NCBI GenBank assembly: GCA_958450365.1
Contig: CAUEEP010000743.1
Location: 434,001 to 498,000 of the forward strand
Length of the DNA stretch: 64,000 nucleotides
Direction of reading: 5' to 3'
Source: Mesorhabditis belari
Lineage: Eukaryota; Nematoda; Chromadorea; Rhabditida; Rhabditidae
Part shown: positions 1 through 11,445 of the stretch, one piece after another
Layout of the letters: the number at the start of each line of letters is the position of its first letter
How positions within the stretch are numbered: position 1 is the first letter of the stretch
Position numbers and translations under genes: made by a program
The notes under the pieces: generated by a model
What the model was told of the DNA's origin: nothing
Databases searched by the model: none
What the model saw: only the letters and a program-made list of their open reading frames with translations

Positions 1-29
1 TTTTTTTTTTACTTTAAAAACGGATTCAG

Positions 30-805
30 GAGTTCGAATGGAAATCGCTAAATGGTTCGACAAGACGAGATTCTCGCTGTGAACTTGAAGAGAATCAAGC
101 TGGAGTCGAGGGAACTCTTGAAGTAATCATTTAGAAGAAGAAAAAGAAAGATTTATTTCAAAGAAAGAAAGAAAACATTTCTAAACAGAAAGAAAAAGAA
201 AGTACATTTTGTATTCAATTATTTTTCAGATTTATGGAGCTTCATCAAGATGTTTTGATCTTTATCATCCTTGGACAGAAAAACGATGTGGCCGAACGAG
301 AAGTTTCACTCAATACCATGCTGGATGTTATGAAGTGAGTAAAGCAAATGCAAAAAGTTAGAAAAAAAAACTTTTCAGCACGCTTGCATTAATGGAACAT
401 TGTTTGTAGGAGTCGATAACTCAACTCAACTCTATCCTTGCTATAAAGAGCGTCAGAAAGTTCATATAAAACGGGTAAATTTAGATCTTTTCAAATGAAA
501 CTAGCAAAATTGTTAAAATCACAATTCTTCGATTTGAAGATTGAAAAGAATTTCAGATCATAAATGGCTGGCTCCGCGAGGGTGTGCTTATCTGTCCGCC
601 GTGCGAGCAACTTTGCACAGAATGTCGACCAGCTTATCACTCAATAGGCGAGGTTTTCGATGGCTCAATGGATCAAAGTGGGGCAAAAAATCACAATATC
701 CCCGAATTTATCGGCGATCCCGATCTACCCGAACCGTGTGCATCGATCCCTCTTCATCCATTTTTGCCTTTTCTCTTCTCTATAGTCGCCTTGTTTTTCA
801 TATAG
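30..805 (+). CDS. LMLN: Leishmanolysin-like (M8, invadolysin family) metalloprotease, C-terminal exons only
   Basis: Four in-phase exons: 30-122, 230-334, 379-474 and 557-805 (stop TAG 803-805); the rest of the gene lies upstream of the window. The translation carries the cysteine-rich tail of animal leishmanolysin-like proteins: an 'LEENQAG' block, 'YGASSRCF', 'RCGRTRSF', 'GCYEHACINGTLFVGV', then 'INGWLREGVLICPPCEQLC'. All four exons join cleanly at gt/ag boundaries. The zinc site HExxH is not in the window, so catalytic competence cannot be judged. The protein ends in a hydrophobic stretch (PFLPFLFSIVALFFI), which would fit a GPI-anchor signal or a membrane tail; that is inference. Family members are secreted or surface zinc proteases, implicated in cell migration in animals. 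Confidence 0.88.
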
Positions 806-1677
806 ATTTTTCTTTTCACAATTGCACATAATTTGACTCACTTTCAACTACAAAATGACTTTAAAAAGATTAAAAAGCTTAAGAAAAATGCAACAAATAA
901 CTATTCGATATTTTCAAATGATTCTTTGATTCAGAAGGGTTCATTCTTTTTAGACAAAAATCCCTTTAACTTTCTGAAAGCTCTTTTTTTTTAAAAGTGC
1001 CTCAAAATGACAAACTTTTTTTTGATCGGGTGAACATGTATTCCCACTTTTTTTTTTTCTTTTGATCCTTTGATCCTTTGATTCTATGATCCGGTGCACT
1101 CTCTTGTCAGTTTAGGAAATTTTTGAGAATTTGTGCGTGATCTTTAAAAGTGTAGATAGTTTTTTGTTCTCCTCAATCAAATCAAATCAATATGATTGTT
1201 CAGAAATGTTTCTTTCTTCTTCTTTCTTTTTCTTTCTTAGGTATTAAATTTACAATACTAGCCGTTGTGATTGTTGAATTTGTGATAAGAAAAAAAATCT
1301 GTTAATAAAAGCATTACCTCAAAAGTGTTTCCAATAAAAAAAATCATTTTAAAAATGATTTTAAAAAATTCGAGAAACAAGGAGGAAAAATCATTGGTCC
1401 AATTGTTACACTCGTTTTGTTCTCTTTCTAATCTCTCGTTGATTCGTTTTCACTCCAAAAAAATCCTCTGATTGATGAACAAACGTGTTTTTTTTATTGC
1501 CACAATGCTTATTTGAATCTTTGCATTCCTCAAAAATGATTGCCTTTATTGCTAAACTTTGTTTCCATTAAAAATGATATGAAAAGTTATCTGATTACAG
1601 CCTTATATGCTTATTTAAGTGTTAAATGATTATTTAAATATAAATCAATATTAAGTATTGTTTATTATATATATATA
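806..1677. other. Intergenic; 3' flank of the M8 gene
   Basis: No coding exon seen. An AATAAA at 1304-1309 is the best poly(A) signal candidate for the upstream gene, about 500 bases past its stop. The remainder is AT-rich with T-runs. Confidence 0.5.
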
Positions 1678-1946
1678 TACCGTAAATCCTGTAATAGTAC
1701 CCCACCCGCCTCGTACAGTCGCGTAGTCGCAAAAGTTTTTTAGTATTTCATTTTTTTCAAAGCGCCCGTACTTTCAAAAAATGCGTCTTTGGTATCAAAA
1801 AATAGCCGAAATTCAGGGCTATTTTTTGATACCTAAGCGAGCATTTTAGCATAAACCAGTGTCGAGAAAAACTCGTTCAAAACTAGACTACGCAACACGC
1901 CGCACCGTCATTATGGGGGTGGGGTACAATTACAGTATTTACGGTA
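1678..1946. mobile_element. MITE family A, copy 1
   Basis: Terminal inverted repeat starting TACCGTAAATCCTGTAATAG, its partner ending ATTTACGGTA at 1946; outermost TA is probably the target site. The interior holds a strong hairpin: GGTATCAAAAAATAG and its complement near 1790-1832. Near-identical copies lie at 18504-18770 (inverted) and 42174-42442. It has no ORF, so it must be non-autonomous. Confidence 0.85.
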
Positions 1947-2306
1947 ATCATTTTAAAAGTTCTAAATGAAGAAAACGATTGATTGTTGTTGAAAGGGGTG
2001 AAATGTGAAAAGAGATGAGTGGAGAGTCACTTTGGTCTCTCGTTGTGTCCCCGTCCACTCTCCAAAAACAGTTCACAATGTAGAAGAAGTCTCATTCGCT
2101 CTTTCGCTCTTTTTCTCTCTTTCCTCCCCAAATATTTGCCTCTACTCACTGTTCTCATTTCACTCAGCCTCATCCCCTTATTCTTTCACAAACTTTCATC
2201 TTTTCACAAAAGACGGAAACACTTGTGTTTTGCGAAATTACTTTTCCTCTTTTCTTTTCTCTTTCTCTTTTTCTTCCCTATAATATATTTATTTGTTTGA
2301 ATCTTT
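1947..2306. other. Intergenic, pyrimidine-rich stretch
   Basis: 2050-2290 is dominated by CT/TTC tracts on the + strand. ORFs here are compositional and show no family signature. No gene seen. Confidence 0.5.
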
Positions 2307-2324
2307 TTAACCCATTCGAAACTT

Positions 2325-2389
2325 CTGCAGCGAATAATCGCTGCAGCAAAAACTCAGGAACGGACCGCTGCAGCGATTATTCGCTGCAG
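2325..2389. repeat. Perfect inverted repeat of CTGCAGCGA palindromes
   Basis: Arm 1 at 2325-2346 (CTGCAGCGA, ATAA, TCGCTGCAG) is the exact complement of arm 2 at 2368-2389, with a 21-base spacer. Each arm is itself nearly palindromic. It sits just inside the left end of the piggyBac element, so it is probably a subterminal repeat. Confidence 0.85.
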
Positions 2390-2480
2390 CGCTAATTGAG
2401 CTATTTTCATTCAATTAATTGCTTTTTTTTTGCTGTTTTTCAGCATTACATGTATATTCCAATTGTAGCAGATCTACAAA

Positions 2481-3026
2481 TTACGTGGGCAAAAAAGATG
2501 TTTCATATTTACCCGGAATCAATGCAGTCTCTGGTTTTGCATTGAAATGTTCCATAATAGCTCTAATCTTATAAAGCCGATCTCCTGCAGGATCCAGTTC
2601 ATTATCACAAAAACGCAGGTTGCGAAGAATAGATTCAAATTTTGCTCTTGACATGATGTGGGACATGTGGGAAAATCCTCCTAATCCAGGCCTGCTACTC
2701 CAGTAGTCACGAATCCTCGGTAATTTGAAGATTCCCATTTGAAACCAGGAAGAGCTTGAAAGATTTTGCATCGAAATCCTGCCAGTTTGTTTTCCTTTTT
2801 CCATGTTTATTAGATTCGCCTACTAAAATATTGTCGTCGATAAAATAAGAACAATAATCGACAGGATCTTGAAAAGTACTGAAGTCAAATCCAAATCGTT
2901 CTTCATCAAAAATAAATGGTGTAGGAGTCTCTCTTACATCTTTCCAACCATAAATAAACTGCTTCGGAGTCAAAAATGTCAAAAAAGGGCTTGGTCCGTA
3001 GACGAAGAAAAAGAAAAAACGCTGCG
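2481..3026 (-). pseudogene. piggyBac transposase fragment (DDE_Tnp_1_7 type), frameshifted
   Basis: Two overlapping - strand frames give the N-terminal half of a piggyBac-like transposase. The first (from about 3026) reads through 'TNWQDFDAKSFKLFLV'. The second picks up at about 2745 with 'FQMGIFKLPRIRDYWSS', then 'HIMSRAKFESILRNLRF' and 'DRLYKIRAIMEHFN'. These are conserved blocks of the family (MGI..LP..RDYW, MSR.KFE.ILR, DRLYKIR). The frame change near 2745 and the loss of everything downstream, including the catalytic aspartates, show the gene is dead. Confidence 0.82.
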
Positions 3027-3490
3027 GTTTCGAATGGGTTAATAGACAAAACATTCTCACAGAAGCCAATTTCTCCAATAAACTTTAGAATTCTTTGTCA
3101 GCTTTTTCACAATTTTTTTTCTTAATTCAAAGTCTCAATGAATACAGTTGGAAATGCTATTTTCAAGGAACTTTTTATCAATGGAGACTTTGAAAATTCA
3201 TTTCAAATGAGTCAGTCGGCCCGGCACTTTTTTGCATGATGTTTTTTTTGCCTCGCGCTGCTTTTTTCTCTTCAATCAAATACATTCAGCACGCCGAAAA
3301 TAGGCAATACTGTTGAAAGAAGCGATTCATTTCTTAAAGTGAATCGTCAAGCGAACAAAATTTTACTTAAATGTTCGTCGAGAAAATTTTCTTTTTCATT
3401 TTCTCATATCAGTTTTCAGCAATTTCCTACCCATTTCCGGACAATTTCTTTCGCGACTTTTTCTTTAATGATGAATAGTTAAAGAAAAGT

Positions 3491-3498
3491 TTTCAGAT
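3491..3498 (+). promoter_or_regulatory. Likely spliced-leader acceptor of the E-Syt gene
   Basis: TTTCAG at 3491-3496 lies two bases before the ATG at 3499. This arrangement is typical of SL1 trans-splicing in nematodes. It could also be a cis acceptor for an unseen 5' non-coding exon. Confidence 0.55.
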
Positions 3499-3661
3499 AT
3501 GCAAAGAACAACCAAAAAAGGGACCAAACCTCCAGGTATTCGTTTATTCATTCAAAATGTACCTCTTACTATTTCACTAAATTTTAATTTTTAATCGTTC
3601 AAAAGCTGCCTAAAGTATTGCTAAAGAATAGTTAGGAGATGTAATCTTTATGTTTTATTTT

Positions 3662-3695
<34 letters not shown>

Positions 3696-6600
3696 CTTAT
3701 ATCTTTATCTATATCTTTATCTATATCTTTATGTTCGATTTAGATTGAACAACAATAAACATGCTTCACATCTATTCTTAATCGTAATCGTTTTTTTGCA
3801 GTTTTCTTCATTCAAAGTCAAAGGCAAAATCAAAGTGACTTGCAGCCATTCGATTTTCTGATCTATCCAATTTAACTGATCTATCCAATTTAACTGATCT
3901 ATCCAATTTAACTCAATTTAGTCACATTTGAAAATCTGGAATTTCTTCTTTCAAAATATAGCACAAAAATAGCCGCAATAGAGCAAAAAAAGAGAAGCAA
4001 AATAGACGAATATATTGTCTTTGTCGGATGTTATAAGCATTTATAGCTTGACTAACCATTCTAAAGTCCCCTAAACTATCCAAGAGCCGTTAGCGCTAAT
4101 AAATTGTTTTATAGTTGGGCTCTCTTTTCAGAAAAAAAAAACAGTAAAAGGCCTGCAAAAATGCGGATAACTGCAAGAAACGCTTAAGCAGGTTTATTGT
4201 TGTTTAATCGAAATAGGACATGACATTTAATGTGCTTTAATCAAATATGTAAAGACAAGGGTTAAAGTGTCTCCTTTTTTAATAGCCTATTTTGTGAATT
4301 GCTTCCCCTCAATCAATCTTTCGTCGCCCATCTCCGCATTCCCTCCTTCTCTCGTTTCTTCCTCTCTTGAGTTCCATTCCCTCCTTCCTCCATCTCCTCA
4401 GTCCCATTCCCTCCTTCCTCTATTACTTCAGTCCCATTCCCTCCATCCCTTCTCTCTCCATCTCTTCAGTCCCATTCCCTCCTTCCTCTATTACTTCAGT
4501 CTCATTCCCTTCCTCCTTCCTCCCTCCCTCTCTTCAGTCCCATTCTCATTTTCCTTCTTCTTTTCCATTCCATCCATCTGCCCTTTTCGCACTTTTCTTT
4601 TCCCCCATTTCCCCTCTTTTCTCTTTATCTTTTCTGTAACCCTCTTTAACTTCTTTTTTCTTTTTTTCACCCCTCCAACCACCAAAAAAGACCAAAACGC
4701 TACTTTTCTTTTCAAAACTTTTTCTGCAAAGTGCATCCTTTTCAAAATCGTTTGAAAACCCGTTTATCTTGTATTGTTTTTCCAATTAATCCATTAGCTT
4801 TAATTTTGTTTAAATTTGATTCCTTGAAATTTCTTTTAGCCGACACCGACACACTGTCTGGGTTTTAAATGCGCTAGGATTTGCAATAGCTTTCTTTTTA
4901 TTCTTCAATGAATGCAATAGTTTTTTATTCCTCAGTTGCTTTGAATTAAAAATAAGCGCACTTTTTTTTTGGGGGGGGGGGAGGAGAAAAGTAAATATGC
5001 ACGGTGAGGTTTTGGCACAAATGCACACAGGGCTGACTCAAAGGTTTTTCGGGAAATGAGCACTTTTCTCTGCATCACGATCATGGCTATATTTGGATTG
5101 TAGTTATGTTAGAAAATAGTTCTATGCAAAAAAAAAACTTGCTACAAATCTATTGGGAATATTTTCAGCCAAAGACGAGCCGGTGAGGATGAGCTGGGAG
5201 TCGTATGTGTTCCCGGTTGTCGGCTCGATCTTCATCTCGGCTCTCTCATTCTCTTTGGGAAAATTTGGGTAAATAAATCAAAAAAGGATTTAATTTGAAG
5301 TCTTTTCAGGTATTCTTTTGTCTGGATTTTGATCATTTGTTCTATGCACATCGTCAAGAGTTACCTATGGAAACAAAGAGAACGCAGGTTGGTGATTCAA
5401 TCCTTTTTTAAAAAGTTACAAATAAGTTTGTGCTTAATTAGCTTAAAACTTTTTGCATTTCCTGAAGGTTGAATCAATTCATTTTCGCAGATTGATGTCA
5501 CTACAAGCGACAGCATTGCGAGAACGTGAAGTAATCTATGCACAACTACAAGATCTTCCCGCTTGGGTGCAATTTCCAGATACCGAACGGGTGGAATGGC
5601 TCAATAAAGTAGCAAAAGCAAAAATTTTTGAAAAAAAAAGCATAAGAAACATTCTCATAGGTTATTCACCAATTGTGGCCCTACATTGGCGAGTATGGGA
5701 AGGTGTTTCTAACAGATGTCATTCTACCACAGGTTTTAAAACTAAAAAAAAAAACTAAAAATTTCTCGTTTTTCAGGTGAAAGCCCAGATGCCAGCCGTA
5801 TTCAAAAATTTCAAATTCACAAAAATGGACATGGGCGATATTCCGTGTCGAGTCGGCGGAGTGAAGGTGGGGAAAGCATAGCTGAGCCATTGAACTTTAC
5901 AATACCGTAAATAATACAATACCGTATCTTGTAAAAAAAACTTCTAATAGAAGGCCATAGGCTTGTATTTTTTAACCAATGGGCCATAGGCTTGTATTTT
6001 TTTACTCTCCAAAATCGGCCAATCGAAAAACTAGGTAATCACGTAAAGTGGGTTTTTTTCTTTCATTTTATATAGAGGATTACAGGAACTTTTGGGAAAT
6101 TTTTCATGAGAACCGTTTTTTTCATAAAAACCACTTACTTGAAATTTACACACTCTAGTCAAGAGGGCGGGCTTCTATTCGAGTTTTTACGGTAAACACA
6201 CGAAAACATTGAATGCTTTAGGTGTACACACATAATGTTGGTCGAGATCGAATCATTGTCGACATGGAAGTCGCTTATGCGGGTGATTCGGATTTCGCGA
6301 TTTCTTGTTGCGGATTCTCGGGTGGAATGAATCAAATCCAGGTATTTTTGACATTTAGAAAACCCATTTTTCCTTTCTCATATTTCAGTTTTCCGGTAAA
6401 TTGAGGGCCGTTTTGAAGCCACTTCTGCCATATCCGCCAATGATTGGCGGGATCAGTGCCTCGTTTCTTGAAATGCCAAAAATCGATTTCAATTTGACGG
6501 GAATGGGCGAATTCGTCGAATTGCCTGGACTCATGAATGCGATACGGTTTGTTGATTGGAGAAAATCGACTCAAAAACAAATCCCACTTTCCACAGATCG

Positions 6601-9600
6601 GTGCTGAACTCTCAAGTGGCAGCCTTTGCTGTGCTTCCGAATGAAATCGTTGTCCCACTCGCTCCAAATGTCGATGTCACTCGTTTATTCTTCCCTGAAC
6701 CGGATGTTTGTAAATCTTTTTGTTTAGATAAAAAAAAATACTTTCAGGGTGTTGTCCGTTTGAAGATTATTGAGGCTAAAAATCTTGAAAACCGTGACAT
6801 TTCCTTTATCAAAAAAGGAAAGAGCGATCCCTATTGTGAAGTTCAAGGTAGTTTGAACAAAAATAATCTTTTTAAAGAAATTTTAGTTGGCTCTCAGTAT
6901 TTCAAAACACGAACGATTGACGATGATCTGAATCCAGTGTTCAATGAATATTTTGAAGCCGTCGTCGATCAGGTAAGACTAGAAATTTTTTTCTGCCTTG
7001 AGCCTATTGTTTCCTTATCATCTGTTGAAAGCAGGCACTCAAAACTAAGAAAAAAATTCAGGCCGATGGTCAAAAATTGAGAATCGAAGTGTTCGACGAG
7101 GATCGGGGACAGGATGAAGAGTTGGGAAGGCTTTCCATCAATTTGGCTAACATCCAGCAGAAAGGAACCGTTCAGAAGGTTCGTTTTAGAGCACGTTAAA
7201 GAACGTTAAAGAAGCGATTCGAATTAGAACCGATTCACATTAAAATCAAATTCCCGACAGGTAAATGTAAGTAATATAGTTTTTTTGTATAAATTTACCC
7301 AAATTCCTGGGAGAATTCTTTGTAGAATTTGTAGGAAAAATAAAGCCAAATTTAAATTTGGCTTTATTTTTCCTACAAATTCTACTTGCTTTCAAATCAA
7401 AACTAGCTAAAATACTCAAGGTTAAAATGACTTGAAAAGCTGATTTTCTCCTTTATTACCTGATAAATGATCGATAAACCGTTTTGCTTTAATCATTTCT
7501 ACATAAAACTTCACCAAAAAAATTCTATTTCTATGCCCACCTGTCGATAATTTGATTTTAGTGAGAATCGGTCTCAAATCGAACTCTTCGTTTAATGTAA
7601 TTTGGCTATTCAAAACCTAATTTAATTTAGCTATTTTCTTATCTTTTCGAGATACTAAAAATATCGAAAATATCGAAAGTTCTTCATGCCGACCTTGACT
7701 CATCTTTTAGTGGTTCCCGCTCGAGGGCTGTAAACACGGCGATCTTCACATAAAAGCAACGTGGCTCAATCTATCAACAAATATCCAACATTTAGAACAA
7801 CAGGTTTGCAAAAAAAAAGTAAAAACCCAAATAAGGAATGATTCTAGGAATGGGAAACAGAGTGGCTTCAAGCAAATCGGCCAATCCATCCGGCTTTGTT
7901 GATGGTTTACGTGGACTCAGTGGCCGATCTACCGGTTTGATCAGTTTTCAGCTTATAACTTCGGCTTTTAGTACCCGAAATCAAAGCTCGAGCCATCTCC
8001 ATTTGTTGAAGTTAGCCTTGGCAAAGAAACACAAAGAACTCCAGTGAAGGTTTGACGAAATATGTATGGGTGTATCATGTTTTCAGGTGAAAACGGTGAA
8101 TCCTCTTTATCAAGTGAAATTTTTCTTCTTCGTCAGACATCCGGAAAATCAAGAGCTGAAATTTGAAGTAAACAAATTGAAAAAAAACTGTAAATAGTAA
8201 TTTTTCTACCAGGCAATCGACGATGGGACTCGAAAGTCACTCGGCACAATGTCCATTCCTTTACAAGCTCTCATCAAAGAGCCAAACCTTGAGGTGAAAT
8301 TTAGCGTTTTTTTGTGCAAAAGAAAACATAAAAATCTAGTTTTATCAACAAACATTGCATTTGACTCATGGAGTGCATCAATGTCCAATGGTTGTCACTG
8401 TGAGATTGCGGGTAAGTTTCTTGTCATAAAGTGATTCAAAAGTGGGTACTTGTCGGTATGGGAAGGTGTTTCTTTGAATATTAATTTAGTTGGTCAATAA
8501 TCTCCACAAGGCTTATTGATCAACTAAATTAGTATCAAACTACTGTTTTACGTAGTTCAATTTTAGCTACGTCTATTGTAAGTGAGTCTAGAAGGATTCC
8601 TTTAACCCATGAACTACACATCATTATGCTAATTTGACTTGTTTGTACTGTTTGACTTGGTATTCAAATGTTTGTGGGGGTATAGCCGACAAGTACCCAA
8701 AAGTGTGATGCGTGCTACCAAACGACAAAAAAAAAACTCTTAAAAGGGTGTTTTTTTATTCTTCACTTACTGCATGCTAGTTTTTTCATAACAAATCCCG
8801 ATTTCGATTTTTTTTCTCCTTGATTTTTCTCACTCACTTCAAATTTTGACATTAAAAATGCCCCATTTAGATTCTAGTTGAAGCCACAAGAAAAGACTCA
8901 ATTCTAGGGAATAATGTAAGGGTTTTTATAGTAAAAATTTAAATCAACTATTCATTTTAATCGGAAAAAAAAGTTGATTTAATTTCAGGGTTTATATCCG
9001 GGAGAGAAAAATATGCACGAACTCGACGACGACACTTTAAAAGTCTATGCAACGGGTAGGTTGAATTGATGTAAAACTTGAAATTTATTCTTATAAGATA
9101 AACAAATAGAAATAAGTTTTTAACAATTGTAGAAGTAAAAACAAGGTTTTATTTTCAAGGTTCACATATTGAAAGAGCCGATCGTAAACTCGCGAATGGA
9201 GACGCATCAGCGGTGGAGCCGGCGAAAACTGTTAATCCGAAAGCTGGCCCGCTTGAGGTCGAGGTGAAGATGGACTCGACTCAATTCCATGTTTGTCTAT
9301 CCCTTTGTTTCTTCCATATAAACAAAATCCTTTTTTTTCCTTAGGATATAGAGTCAATAGCTGAGATAGATTTTGAAACGAATATCGACGAACGAAGCGT
9401 AACTTTTCGTTTTTTTTCGTTTCTAGTTGCTAGCTTGAGGACGAACTCCTATAAAATGTCCCTTTTCTGTTTTTTCATGGATTTCGTTTTCGAATTTTTG
9501 CGAATTTAGCATTTACGGGCTCACTGATTGCTTTCTATAGTTATTTTCTTTTGTAATGATTGCCTAATTTCAGCTCAATCACAGTGGATCGATCAATTCG

Positions 9601-11116
9601 ATGGCGAGCACAAAATCCCCAGGACACACCAGTTCTCGCGTCGGTCGACTATTCAAGAGTCGACACGAATTGGACAAAACTTTACCGTTTGTCTTTATTC
9701 TAATTTTATTTTTGATAAGGGCTTTATAGCATGCGGTTTTTTTGACCACTTATCCGAGATTCAGGCTCGTGGCCCGATTGCGCCGTTCGATTCGTTCGAA
9801 ATCGGAGATTCGGCCCCCTCGAGATATCCCGTCGGGTCCCACTCTAAGTTGTGCCGTAGTTGTGAAAATATTTAGTTCTTTCTACAAAAGTTCTTATGAT
9901 TTTCTGTAAGCAGTAAGCTTTTGACTTGAAAAACACGTGAATTTCGGAAAACTAACGCCGGATTCTAAAAATTCAGGTATTTTTACTCCATTATGCCTAG
10001 ATTTTCATAAAAAGATTCAACTCTCAACAACTTTTTGACTAGGTCGCTGAAGATTTTTGCGAAAGTTGACTTAAATTTTGCAGAATGAAACTTGTTTTTT
10101 TCCAAAAACTGTTGTTATTATTTGACAGACCTAAGTTTTTTTTCTAGAAAACAAGCTACAAACTAACGTTATATCTCAAAAACGAAAGATTTTCAAACGA
10201 CTCTACGAAGAGCACTCAAATCTCAAGAGCAAAAAAAGCGCTGTGACGACCTTTAAACATCATCATCAAAAAGTTGTTTAGAGTTTCAGATTTTATGCAA
10301 AAAAAACCATAGTAGAGGTAAAAATACCTCAATTTTCATAAACAGGCGTTAATTTTTCATAAATAGCGTGTTTTTCGAGTCAAACTGTCCGCTTGCAAAA
10401 AGTATAAGAACTTTTGGGACACCCTGTATTTCCCCTAGCTTCTACAATCTTTTCGTTTGGTCTCTGGGATAATATTAAAAGTAAAAAAAAAAGACTCTGA
10501 ATAGACTTTCTTTTATGAAATCTTTCTTTAGATCGGATGCTCCTCGAGGCGCTTTGGAGATCTCAATTCGATACGCAGATGCGGTGGGAAAGTTGATTCT
10601 TGAAGTAACTCGTGCTCGAAATCTACTTCCTGTCGACAAGCAAAACAGTTTGTTATATATCTGTTAAATAGAAATCTGATTTGCATCTATTTTAGAAACA
10701 GCTGATCCATATGTGGTTTGTAAGTTAATCAGCATTGACTCAAAACGAGTGATCGAAAAGCGAAAAACTGGCATCTCGCACAACACGATCGATCCCGTTT
10801 TTGACAATCAGTGACTCCTTTTTTATTTGCTAAATTGTCGAGTATTTTAGTTTTGAGTTTGATATGAACAAGTCCGATATGCACAACTATCGGCTTTCAT
10901 TTGAGGTGAAAGACAGCCGCAACTATGGGATTGCCACGAAAATTCCTGTACTGGGACAGGTAAGATTTCAAATTCAAATTTAACTATAAGTTTTTAAAAT
11001 TACACACCAGAGTATTTGATTGGCTTTAAAATTTTCAGGCCGATATTCGATTAGAGAGATTGGATCGACACGAATTATCCCAACAATGGATTACATTGGA
11101 AGCGACCAGAAAATAA
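3499..11116 (+). CDS. ESYT: Extended synaptotagmin (tricalbin family), ER-plasma membrane tether
   Basis: 28 exons, all in phase, about 865 aa: 3499-3535, 5169-5268, 5310-5387, 5491-5608, 5661-5732, 5777-5866, 6222-6341, 6389-6546, 6597-6705, 6748-6847, 6887-6972, 7062-7178, 7711-7803, 7848-7934, 7972-8049, 8087-8167, 8213-8293, 8340-8411, 8871-8915, 8989-9055, 9160-9290, 9345-9408, 9574-9686, 9765-9847, 10532-10647, 10696-10810, 10851-10959, 11039-11116. Domains: hydrophobic ER hairpin (residues about 24-60), SMP lipid-transfer domain (about 95-285, with 'ELPGLMNAIR'), C2A (about 296-410), C2B (about 438-560), C-terminal C2C (about 728-865). C2A keeps calcium-type acidic loops (KSDPYCEV, DDDLNPVF, DEDRGQDEELG); C2B lacks them. 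The length matches animal E-Syt2. Least certain is the linker: the exon ending at 9408 was chosen because it alone keeps frame through 9574-9847. Several introns carry mobile elements. Confidence 0.93.
3733..4217. repeat. Inverted-repeat element in E-Syt intron 1
   Basis: The left arm (3733-3805) reads GTTCGATTTAGATTGAACAA followed by AATAAACATGCTT; the right arm (4152-4217) ends with the complement (AAGCAGGTTTATTGTTG, TTTAATCGAAATAGGA). The arm sequence resembles the element at 32968-33712. It is preceded by a 24-base T run and TCTTTATCTATA repeats (about 3699-3732), and contains three copies of GATCTATCCAATTTAACT (about 3877-3910). Confidence 0.5.
4360..4540 (+). repeat. Pyrimidine minisatellite
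   Basis: Imperfect tandem units of the type CAGTCCCATTCCCTCCTTCC followed by CTCTATTACTT or variants, inside E-Syt intron 1. It gives rise to serine/proline-rich ORFs on + and lysine-rich ORFs on -, all artefacts of composition. Confidence 0.7.
5903..6194. mobile_element. TACCGTA-ended MITE in E-Syt intron 6
   Basis: It starts TACCGTAAAT (5903) and ends TTTTTACGGTA (6194). The interior has two copies of GGCCATAGGCTTGTATTTTT. The right end contains GGGCTTCTATTCGAG, resembling the end of MITE family C (15511-15633). No ORF. Confidence 0.6.
7322..7385. repeat. 64-bp perfect palindrome in E-Syt intron 12
   Basis: GTAGAATTTGTAGGAAAAAT continues to the centre between 7353 and 7354 (AAATTT/AAATTT) and is mirrored exactly to 7385. 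There is no spacer, so the DNA or transcript could form a hairpin. Confidence 0.85.
8444..8698. mobile_element. MITE in E-Syt intron 18
   Basis: Ends are GGGTACTTGTCGGTAT and the complement ATAGCCGACAAGTACCC. The interior contains the inverted pair TTAATTTAGTTGGTCAATAA / TTATTGATCAACTAAATTA. No ORF. Confidence 0.65.
9884..10425. mobile_element. Inverted-repeat element in E-Syt intron 24
   Basis: The left end (ACAAAAGTTCTTATGAT) and right end (AGTATAAGAACTTTTGGG) are inverted, as are the subterminal blocks (TTGACTTGAAAAACACG versus CGTGTTTTTCGAGTCAA). Arms are diverged, suggesting an old insertion. The right end, ACTTTTGGGACACCCTG, has the look of a Tc1/mariner-type terminus. Confidence 0.6.
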
Positions 11117-11333
11117 GTATTATCTTTATTGTTTCGTCTCTAAAATTGTTAAATAGCTTTTATCTAAACGATCTTGTTTTTAATCAAATCAATCAAGGGG
11201 CAATAATATTGTGATTTAATGATTTTTGTCAAAAAAACAACCAAAATCTAAAAATCACTTGGCTGTATCCCGATGGCTCTTGAATATGGGTATATTTTTT
11301 TGCATTCATTGATTCTTGCCATTTAACCTTTTC

Positions 11334-11347
11334 AATAAAGTTTTATT
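11334..11347. terminator. Opposed poly(A) signals of convergent genes
   Basis: AATAAA on + (11334-11339) serves the E-Syt gene, 218 bases past its stop. TTTATT on + (11342-11347), i.e. AATAAA on -, is placed about 100 bases beyond the stop of the converging gene at 11446. The two signals are two bases apart, so the 3' UTRs probably overlap. Confidence 0.6.
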
Positions 11348-11445
11348 ATACCAATCAAAATGAAAATAAAGCAAAGTATTAACACGATACACTATAATCG
11401 TTTTTCCTAGTTAGCTTCAGTCGACGATTGACTTCACTGGGGCAG

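Larger units (their letters stand above)
2311..3038 (-). mobile_element. piggyBac-type element, internally deleted
   Basis: Ends are CCCATTCGAAAC (2311-2322) and its complement GTTTCGAATGGG (3027-3038), each flanked by TTAA (2307-2310 and 3039-3042), the target site diagnostic of piggyBac. Between them lies a fragment of a piggyBac-like transposase on the - strand (see pseudogene entry). At about 730 bp it is far shorter than an autonomous piggyBac (about 2.5 kb). Confidence 0.85.

Noticed and set aside
4267..4785. Long ORFs on both strands, serine/proline-rich or lysine-rich
   Set aside because: They arise from a pyrimidine minisatellite inside E-Syt intron 1; no splice sites or family similarity.
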